Part shown: one piece after another, positions 16,852-22,030 of the stretch
How the letters are laid out: the number at the start of each line of letters is the position of its first letter
Numbering within the stretch: position 1 is the first letter of the stretch
Origin: JAWOLE01 sp035263845
GTDB taxonomy: Bacteria; Acidobacteriota; Thermoanaerobaculia; UBA5066; Gp7-AA6
Reading direction: 5' to 3'
Assembly: GCA_035263845.1 (NCBI GenBank)
Contig: DATFQY010000030.1
Coordinates: 1 to 22,030 of the forward strand
Length of the DNA: 22,030 bases
Program-made: the position numbers and the translations under genes
Notes under the pieces: generated by a model
Databases searched by the model: none
Seen by the model: only the letters and a program-made list of their open reading frames with translations
What the model was told of the DNA's origin: nothing

Positions 16852-16920
16852 GGCAACGGGGCAGACGGCGTCAACGCCTCGGGCAACGGCGATCTCTTCC
16901 AGGAGTTCGACGCGTCCGCC
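16852..16920 (+). pseudogene. Fossil fragment of a beta-helix paralog
   Basis: The 23 codons here read GNGADGVNASGNG then DLFQEFDASA, matching residues of paralog 3's C-terminal helix (GNTGDGVNVSGTGNTLQEIDAFA) at most positions. It lies between two terminators, has no start or stop of its own, and homology ends abruptly on both sides. It is a leftover of a deleted gene copy or recombination debris. Confidence 0.65.
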
Positions 16921-16930
16921 AGGCCGGTTG

Positions 16931-16961
16931 AGCCAGGTCCCTTCGGGAGCCTGGCTTTTTT
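16931..16961 (+). terminator. Second intrinsic terminator between paralogs 3 and 4
   Basis: AGCCAGG (16931-16937) pairs with CCTGGCT, with an inner CCC/GGG, and runs into six T. It directly follows the fossil fragment, as if it were the original terminator of that lost gene copy. Confidence 0.75.
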
Positions 16962-17180
16962 CTTGCTCTCTCCCTTTCTCAGACTGTCTCTGGAAAGCGA
17001 TGTCAATGATCGAGCGGAATGTGCAAGTGCGCCCCAGCACGTCTAACCAACGCAGAGGCAATGGATTGAAGCGGGTCCGGAGGCAGGTCCGCCGGATTCT
17101 GGAAAGGACAGGGTCATAGACGCATTCTGGCGGCGTCGTGACCTGCGGGAACACCAATGAGTGTCCAAACAGGAGGGACG
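16962..17180 (+). other. Upstream region of paralog 4
   Basis: No gene is seen here. A stem of about 10 pairs with an internal loop, GGTCA (17112-17116)/TGACC (17139-17143) around GACGC (17119-17123)/GCGTC (17133-17137), lies 27 bases before the ribosome binding site AGGAGG (17171-17176). I cannot point to a convincing promoter, although one is needed because two terminators stand upstream. Confidence 0.45.
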
Positions 17181-19913
17181 ATGAGACGCATCGGGCTCGT
17201 GGCGATTCTCTTCCTCGGTCTGGTATCTCTTCCTGCTCTTGCGGATGACTGCGCTCTGCTTGGCGGCAACATCGTCGCCGGCGAGTGCGTCATCGATGGG
17301 ACGGCTCCGGGCGTTGCGCCCAACAACAGGACCGGAACGTTCAACATCGCCGAGACGCTCCGGATCAAGGGCACCGGGAAGATCACCGTGCCTTCGAGCA
17401 CGGTGGCGAATAGCCTGATCCTGAACATCACCGGCCAGTTCGTCATGGAGGACGGGGCCGTCATCAACGGCAACACGTTTCCCACCTCCGGCGGGACCTC
17501 CGCCTCCCAGCAGGGCGCCACGATCACGATCACGGCGTCGGGCGACATTACGCTCGCCGGGGACTCCGGCAACGGCGGCGCGAAGATCACCGCCGAGATG
17601 AACGCGGGATCGTGCTCCGGCGGCGGCCGTGGCGGCAACATCACTCTCGTCTCGGGCGGTGACCTCAAGACTTTCGAGGGATCGCTCATCTCGTCGAACT
17701 CAGGTCCCTGCTCGGCCGGGGACATCGTCCTTAAGGCCACGCCCGCGGGCGCCATCGACGTGGACGGCTCCGTCCTGGCTCGCAGCCTCCGCAGCGGCGA
17801 CGGCTCCGGGAAGGCGGGCGGCGGGCGGATCACGCTGATCGCCGGGTGCAAGCTGATCGTCAGCGACACCGGCGTCGTCAGCAGTCAGGGCAAGGACCAG
17901 GGCGCCGACCTCGTTCACCTCGAGGCTTGCCAGGTCACCATCGAGGGACTCGTCGAGTCCGCGCTGGTCCAGGGCGGCGGCCACGCCGACAACACTGACA
18001 ACGCGTGCAACAACCCCCCGCTCCACCCCGGCGCGGGAGGCGGGATCGTCTTCACCGGCTGCGTCGAGATCTGGTCCGGGACGACGATCGAAATCACGAA
18101 GACCCAGGCCGGGTTAAACGGCGAAGTCAGCGCGGACGGCGTCGTGGCCAACCGGACCTGGATCGACATCTTCGCCAACGGGAACATCACGATCACCAAC
18201 GACACGGCGGGATACGCCGTGCATGCCAACCCGAGCAACGCGACGAACAACCACGGCGGTGTCATCACGATCAAGTCCGCCGGCGGAAACATTTCGACCA
18301 CCGGCAACGCGATCCAGGCCAACGCGGTCGGCAGCGGCGGCGAGGGCGGGATCTTCGACATCGAGGCCTTCGGCGACGTCTCCTTCGGCGCCTCCTCGAT
18401 CCAGGCCGAAGGCACGAACACCGGCGGCGGCCCCCAGAAGGGTGGACAGATCACGGTCCAGGCCTTCAACGGCCTCGTCTCCGGCAACGCTCCCGGCGAG
18501 CTGAACGCGAACGGCGGAGGCGGCGGCGGGACGGTCGGCTTCGTGACGCTGACCGGCTGCGGCACGGCCAACCCCGGAGACGGCGTCAACTACACGGGCA
18601 CGGTCACGCCGGCTTCTCCGAACCCGGTCCAGCCCGACTCCTGCGGCGGCGCGCCGGTCATCCCGGTGGCGTTGCCGGCCAACTGCTCGCAGACCTGCCG
18701 GGAGGGCCCTGAGCCGGCGCACTGCGAGAAGGCTTCCGTCCAGTCGGTTCTCGACCCGCAGACGGGCCGGTTCCCGGGCAACCTCGGCCCCGACAAGGTC
18801 ATCTTCGTGCAGAACGGCGACATCATCCAGAACTTCGTGGACAGCGCCGCGGACCTCAACAACGACGGCTACATCATCCTGATGGTCGTGGCCAAGGACA
18901 ACAACCAGCTCGGCGGCTCGACCAAGCAGAAGGTGGACATCAGCCTGAACTATCCGAAGCCCTTTGCGCTCTTCGGCTGCAGCGTCACGCTGATCGACCC
19001 GGACAAGAACGACTCGCTGCCGGCGGGCCTCATCGAGGCCTCCGCCGGGAGCCCGCAGAACATCTTCGTCATGGACCTCCACGGGTCCGGCAGCGAGATC
19101 GCCGGCTGGAAGGTCGTGGGCAACGGCCGCTACGTGAGAAACGTCGCAAACAGCGGAAACTTCACCGGGATCTGGTTCCTGGGCAACAACAACACGATGC
19201 ACAACGGGAACGGGAACAACAACACCAACATCGGAATCTTCGTCGTCGGCAGCGGAAACACCCTGGACAGCGCCGACGCCTTCGGGAACGGGGGAGACGG
19301 CGTCGGGGTCCTGGGCGACAACAACAAGGTCCTCAAGCTCGACATCGGCGACCGGGGCAAGGGCAACGGCGGAAACGGCCTCGTGGTCGGCGGCAACGGA
19401 AATCTTCTCCAGGAGAACGACGTCTACGCGAACGTCGGGCTCGGCATCGGGGTCCATGGGAACGGCAACAAGCTGCTGAAGAACAACGCCGGTGACAGGA
19501 CCAAAGGCAACGGCTCGGACGGCATCCAGGTCAACGGCGCGACCAACACGATCCAGGAGAACGACTCGCTGTCCAACTCCGGCAACGGGTTCAACGTCTT
19601 CGGTGGGACCAACACTTACAGCAAGAACCAGGCGGGCGACCGGGGCGATCAGGCCAACGGTCTGGCGGGGTTCCTCCTCTCCGGGGGCGGAACCACCACG
19701 GAGAACACGGCGATCGGCAACCTCGGCGACGGGATGCACCTAGTGACCGCCGGCTTCACGCTGAAGAACAACATCAGCGGGGGGACCGGCAGCGGGCAGC
19801 CCAACGCCTTGTGCCAGTTCAGGTTCGACGTGGCCGGTAACACCAACTCGGGAGGCAACAAGTCCAACGGCGTCACCGTCTCCGGGAACCCCCTGGCGGC
19901 GGGCTGCAAGTAA
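17181..19913 (+). CDS. Secreted right-handed beta-helix protein (paralog 4)
   Basis: This is a 910-aa exported protein. The ATG at 17181 is chosen over the in-frame ATG at 17157 because AGGAGG lies just before it and the protein then begins with a clean signal peptide (MRRIGLVAILFLGLVSLPALA, cleavage after residue 21). The mature N-terminus DDCALLGG...ECVIDG matches paralog 1. The N-terminal beta-helix carries CKLIVSDTG, GADLVHLEAC (about 241-250), NAC and GCVEIWSG. CEKASVQSVLDPQTGRFPGN (about 515) and INIDGYI-type segments lead to the C-terminal helix, whose DLHGSG...GWKVVGNGRYVRNV and GDRGKGNGGNG turns closely match paralog 3, ending CQFRFDVAGNT...GNPLAAGCK. It is transcribed separately from paralogs 1-3. 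Function unknown. Confidence 0.88.
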   Translation: MRRIGLVAILFLGLVSLPALADDCALLGGNIVAGECVIDGTAPGVAPNNRTGTFNIAETLRIKGTGKITVPSSTVANSLILNITGQFVMEDGAVINGNTFPTSGGTSASQQGATITITASGDITLAGDSGNGGAKITAEMNAGSCSGGGRGGNITLVSGGDLKTFEGSLISSNSGPCSAGDIVLKATPAGAIDVDGSVLARSLRSGDGSGKAGGGRITLIAGCKLIVSDTGVVSSQGKDQGADLVHLEACQVTIEGLVESALVQGGGHADNTDNACNNPPLHPGAGGGIVFTGCVEIWSGTTIEITKTQAGLNGEVSADGVVANRTWIDIFANGNITITNDTAGYAVHANPSNATNNHGGVITIKSAGGNISTTGNAIQANAVGSGGEGGIFDIEAFGDVSFGASSIQAEGTNTGGGPQKGGQITVQAFNGLVSGNAPGELNANGGGGGGTVGFVTLTGCGTANPGDGVNYTGTVTPASPNPVQPDSCGGAPVIPVALPANCSQTCREGPEPAHCEKASVQSVLDPQTGRFPGNLGPDKVIFVQNGDIIQNFVDSAADLNNDGYIILMVVAKDNNQLGGSTKQKVDISLNYPKPFALFGCSVTLIDPDKNDSLPAGLIEASAGSPQNIFVMDLHGSGSEIAGWKVVGNGRYVRNVANSGNFTGIWFLGNNNTMHNGNGNNNTNIGIFVVGSGNTLDSADAFGNGGDGVGVLGDNNKVLKLDIGDRGKGNGGNGLVVGGNGNLLQENDVYANVGLGIGVHGNGNKLLKNNAGDRTKGNGSDGIQVNGATNTIQENDSLSNSGNGFNVFGGTNTYSKNQAGDRGDQANGLAGFLLSGGGTTTENTAIGNLGDGMHLVTAGFTLKNNISGGTGSGQPNALCQFRFDVAGNTNSGGNKSNGVTVSGNPLAAGCK

Positions 19914-19934
19914 ACCGGAGCGGGTCTTGACGTG

Positions 19935-19970
19935 GGGGCCGGGCCGCGAGGTCCGGCCCCTTTGCTTTTG
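19935..19970 (+). terminator. Intrinsic terminator after paralog 4
   Basis: GGGGCCGG (19935-19942) pairs with CCGGCCCC (19953-19960), followed by TTTGCTTTTG. The hairpin is strong, the T-run is slightly interrupted, and it lies about 20 bases after the stop. Confidence 0.75.
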
Positions 19971-20019
19971 TCTCATACAGCACCATTGTCCGGGGTGTAC
20001 AGCGGGGCGCCCGGCGATT

Positions 20020-20200
20020 GAATTCGAGGTCACCTCGTCGGGGAACAACCTCGTCAAGAACGACTTTTGGCGGGACCCCGACGCAGAAGAACGCCACCTG
20101 CCAGTACGACGTCGCGGCGGGCAACACCAACGGAGGAGGTAACAAATCCAACGGGGTGACGGTCGCGCCCAACCCGTTCCCGACGGGGTGCATCAACTAG
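20020..20200 (+). pseudogene. C-terminal remnant of a further beta-helix paralog, frameshifted
   Basis: One frame reads FEVTSSGNNLVKNDF, like the SSGWNLKNN stretch of paralog 3. After a TTTT run (20065-20068) the match moves to the next frame: GGTPTQKNATCQYDVAAG, NTNGGGNKSNGVTV and GCIN before the TAG at 20198-20200. This corresponds to the last 60 or so residues of paralogs 3 and 4, including both terminal cysteines. Removing one T restores a continuous frame. Nothing upstream of 20020 matches, so only the tail survives. Confidence 0.75.
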
Positions 20201-20236
20201 ACTCCGTCAGCGGTTTCTCCCGGGCCGGACCGATCG

Positions 20237-20526
20237 AACACCTCCATCGAGGCCAAGGGCGACACCGCGGGCGGGGGACCCTAGGGCGGGGGCTCCATCC
20301 TCGCGCACGCGTGGGGCGCTGGTTCCGACGTGAATGGTGTCGCCTCGGCTAGCCTGGACGCGAGCGGAGGACCGCCGGCCGGGTCGATCGAGCTCCACGC
20401 CTGCGACACGGTTAATTACCTGGGCTCCTCGACTCCCGCCGCCGTGCCGTTCACGGGAGCGGGCAAGTGCGGGGCCGTGCCTTTCCAGCCTTATCAGGTC
20501 ATTCCTCCCTGCTTCTGCGGGCAGAC
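20237..20526 (+). pseudogene. Middle-region remnant of a beta-helix paralog with an in-frame stop
   Basis: The frame reads NTSIEAKGDTAGGGP, a TAG stop (20282-20284), then GGGSILAHAWGAG and on through GSIELHAC and VIPPCFCGQTG. It lines up with paralog 4 from SIQAEGTNTGGGPQKGGQI through VTLTGC to the end of the N-terminal helix. The stop falls where paralog 4 has QK, as if CAG had become TAG. It lacks a start, signal peptide and C-terminal helix. It follows a C-terminal fragment, so the two pieces cannot come from one collinear gene. Confidence 0.7.
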
Positions 20527-20581
20527 GGGAATCGACGGCGACGGGGGCCGGAGTTGCGAGGTGGCTCGAAGTCGTGATCCC

Positions 20582-20609
20582 GGCGGGGGTCGCCCTGGCG
20601 GCCCCCGCC
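20582..20609 (-). terminator. GC-rich hairpin behind the membrane-protein gene
   Basis: GGCGGGGG (20582-20589) pairs with CCCCCGCC (20602-20609), with further inner pairing, just beyond the stop of the minus-strand gene. No T-run follows on either strand, so its role as a terminator is uncertain. Confidence 0.4.
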
Positions 20610-20616
20610 ACTTCCG

Positions 20617-21726
20617 CTAGCGAGGCCGGAGAAGGTCGCGGGCCACCGGCCGGACCAGGGCGCCAAGGATGCTTCCGGCGGGGCGTCCACGAGCAACCTC
20701 TCGGAGCCGGACGATCTGCTCGACCGAGATCGCCGCGCCAGCCAGGAGCCAGAGGACGTCCCCGGCCCGTCCGATCCCGGCGGCCAGGTTTGCCGCGGAA
20801 GCGACGACATTCAGGCCGCCGATCGCCAGCAGCAGGAGCGCGGTGATCCGGGTCCAGCGCAGCGTCTCCATTCCGAATCGACGCTCGAGGTCCCGCTGTT
20901 CCTGTGCCGACAGCAGCCCGAGCGGCGCCTCGAGCATCCGGAAACGGTCCTGGAGGACCTGCTCGGAGCCGGCCTCCGCGCCTCGAACGGAAAGAGCGGG
21001 AGGAGGCGGGAGTCCCATCGCCATCCTCCAGGCTTCGTAAAGGAGCGTGCCGGGCAGCGAGCCGAAGGGCCGGCCGGCGAGAAAGCACCCGGCCAGCCGG
21101 ATGAAGGACTCGGCCGTCAGGTACGCTGCAAGAGGAAGCGGAAGCAGGCTCGGAATCGAAGCGGAAGCGTTATCGAGACCGGAGGCGCCGGCCTCGGAGT
21201 AGCCCGCTCCGTACGCCGCGGCGAGGCTGTACAGGAAGCTCACGAACCCGAGAACGAAGAGGGGCAGCGCCGACACGACCGTCATCGCGACGGCCGGCGC
21301 GCCGAATTCGCTCTCCATCTTCTCCTGCACCGCGGCCGGAAGGTGGCCGAGCAGGGGAGAGAAGAGGATCGCGAGCCGCCGCTTCGAGATGTTCCGGCCG
21401 TGCTCCTTCCGGACCTGTTCGCGGCGAAGGTCGCTCCCCTCGTCGTAACTCTGGATCGAGCGGACGGTGTGGCGGTCGGGCCACGGTTCGAGCCGGTATC
21501 TCGCGGTTCCATCCGGCTGCGCGACGGCTTCCACGACCTCGTAGAGCTCCTCGTCCCAGCGCACGGCCGTGCCCGGGTATTCGCTGGAGGTGTGTTCGCG
21601 GCCCTTTCTCGGCGTCCATCCCTTCGGCGAGCGCGCGACGAGCCACCAGGCGCCTTCCCCGGCGGCCTCGACGCGGTCGTCGCCGTAGGCCCTGGGCGCG
21701 GCGGCGGACGTGCGTTCTTCGCTCAC
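20617..21726 (-). CDS. Membrane protein of unknown function
   Basis: I do not recognise this 369-aa protein. Residues 1-140 are soluble and rich in charged and aromatic residues, with a compact segment WWLVARSPKGWTPRKGREHT, WDEELYEVVEA, YRLEPWPDRHTVRS that looks like a small conserved beta domain. Hydrophobic segments lie at about 144-175, 190-218, 291-318 and 322-340, giving about four membrane helices. A soluble loop of some 70 residues (LPPPPALS..., then an Arg/Glu-rich helix QEQRDLERRFG) separates the two pairs. There is no signal peptide. The start is GTG at 21726; no good ribosome binding site is visible, so the exact start is open. It is transcribed away from the UdgX fragment and shows no operon partners. 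Confidence 0.75.
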   Translation of the reverse strand: MSEERTSAAAPRAYGDDRVEAAGEGAWWLVARSPKGWTPRKGREHTSSEYPGTAVRWDEELYEVVEAVAQPDGTARYRLEPWPDRHTVRSIQSYDEGSDLRREQVRKEHGRNISKRRLAILFSPLLGHLPAAVQEKMESEFGAPAVAMTVVSALPLFVLGFVSFLYSLAAAYGAGYSEAGASGLDNASASIPSLLPLPLAAYLTAESFIRLAGCFLAGRPFGSLPGTLLYEAWRMAMGLPPPPALSVRGAEAGSEQVLQDRFRMLEAPLGLLSAQEQRDLERRFGMETLRWTRITALLLLAIGGLNVVASAANLAAGIGRAGDVLWLLAGAAISVEQIVRLREVARGRPAGSILGALVRPVARDLLRPR

Positions 21727-21806
21727 GGTCGGAATGACGGGTTCCCATCAAGGTAACACCTCGCCGGAGGCCGGGGACTGGCGCGTTCGATGCTTGAGGT
21801 GGGAGC
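21727..21806. promoter_or_regulatory. 80-bp divergent gap between membrane protein and UdgX-like frame
   Basis: GAGGTGGGAG just before the ATG at 21807 is a plausible ribosome binding site. No clear promoter is seen for either direction. Confidence 0.35.
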
Positions 21807-22030
21807 ATGGCCAGGACGGCGGCGGCGCGAGGGTCGGCCGCGCCGCTGATCCCGGAGCGCCCGACGCCGCCGAAGCTGCGAGACGCGGCCCGAGGCTGCC
21901 AGGCATGCCCACTCTGGGAGCGCGGCACGCAGACGGTCTTCGGGGAGGGCGGGCGGTCGGCCCGCTGCCCAGGCGCTTCTCGGCGCGTCGTTCAAGGTGA
22001 CGAAGCACAGGGGAGCCTTCGTGAAGTCGG
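21807..22030 (+). pseudogene. UdgX-type uracil-DNA glycosylase with a central out-of-frame deletion (runs off the window)
   Basis: From the ATG the frame gives the family N-terminus: LRDAARGCQACPLWERGTQT followed by VFGEGGRSAR, including the CxxCP iron-sulfur ligand pair of family 4/5/UdgX glycosylases. At about 21964 the match jumps to the next frame, which reads AAQALLGASFKVTKHRGAFV, a segment that in UdgX proteins lies roughly 100 residues later. The missing piece would contain the GEQPGD-type active-site motif and the UdgX KRRIHQ-type loop that links covalently to abasic DNA. As written the protein cannot work. It is either a genuine decayed gene or an assembly collapse. Confidence 0.7.

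Noticed and set aside
16832..17119. A 95-codon plus-strand frame between paralogs 3 and 4
   Set aside because: It starts right after a terminator, crosses a second one, and shows no protein features; a neighbouring frame carries the family fossil.
14119..17157. A 1012-codon open frame on the minus strand
   Set aside because: Same reason: a shadow of paralog 3 with biased composition and no ribosome binding site or recognisable motif.
8741..19913. Beta-helix proteins as pectate lyases or other polysaccharide lyases
   Set aside because: The fold fits, but I found no lyase catalytic motif and no neighbouring sugar-utilisation genes.
8741..19913. Autotransporter, two-partner secretion or PEP-CTERM proteins
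   Set aside because: The C-termini are polar and cysteine-capped, with no beta-barrel, hydrophobic tail or PEP motif, and no TpsB-like gene is nearby.

Overview
The window is GC-rich bacterial DNA in which every real gene shows strong third-position G/C. This also explains the very long, meaningless antisense reading frames. The gene set (C5-pathway heme genes, a CPA2 antiporter, a POT transporter, large secreted beta-helix proteins with Sec signal peptides) suggests a Gram-negative-type bacterium. Acidobacteriota or a similar uncultured high-GC lineage is my best guess, but no rRNA or other marker gene in the window settles it.

Layout. (1) 1-3690, plus strand: a tight tetrapyrrole operon hemC (5' end cut off by the window edge), hemD, hemB, hemL, with overlapping or nearly touching genes. 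Together they cover glutamate-1-semialdehyde to uroporphyrinogen III. (2) 3737-7303: a CPA2/Kef-type antiporter with TrkA domains (minus) and a POT-family peptide transporter (plus), divergent from a 39-bp gap. (3) 7304-8740: a 382-bp regulatory gap with a good sigma70-type promoter and an upstream inverted repeat, an orphan NarL/FixJ-type response regulator, then a 290-bp leader rich in RNA structure. (4) 8741-19913: four large tandem paralogous secreted proteins (931, 800, 891 and 910 aa). Each has an N-terminal beta-helix with a conserved cysteine-bearing module, a variable middle piece, and a C-terminal NosD-like beta-helix ending in a cysteine. The first three look like one transcription unit. 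The fourth is set apart by two intrinsic terminators and a fossil fragment of the same family. (5) 19914-20616: a terminator, then two more decayed fragments of the family, one with a frameshift and one with an in-frame stop, in an order that a single gene could not give. (6) 20617-21726, minus: a membrane protein of unknown function. (7) 21807-end, plus: a UdgX-type uracil-DNA glycosylase reading frame that has lost about 100 central codons and its frame.

The most distinctive part is region 3-5: a regulator, a switch-like leader RNA, and a family of disulfide-rich secreted beta-helix proteins undergoing duplication, middle-domain exchange and decay. The function of this family cannot be read from the sequence. 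A surface, adhesion or matrix role is only an inference from the fold and the export signals.
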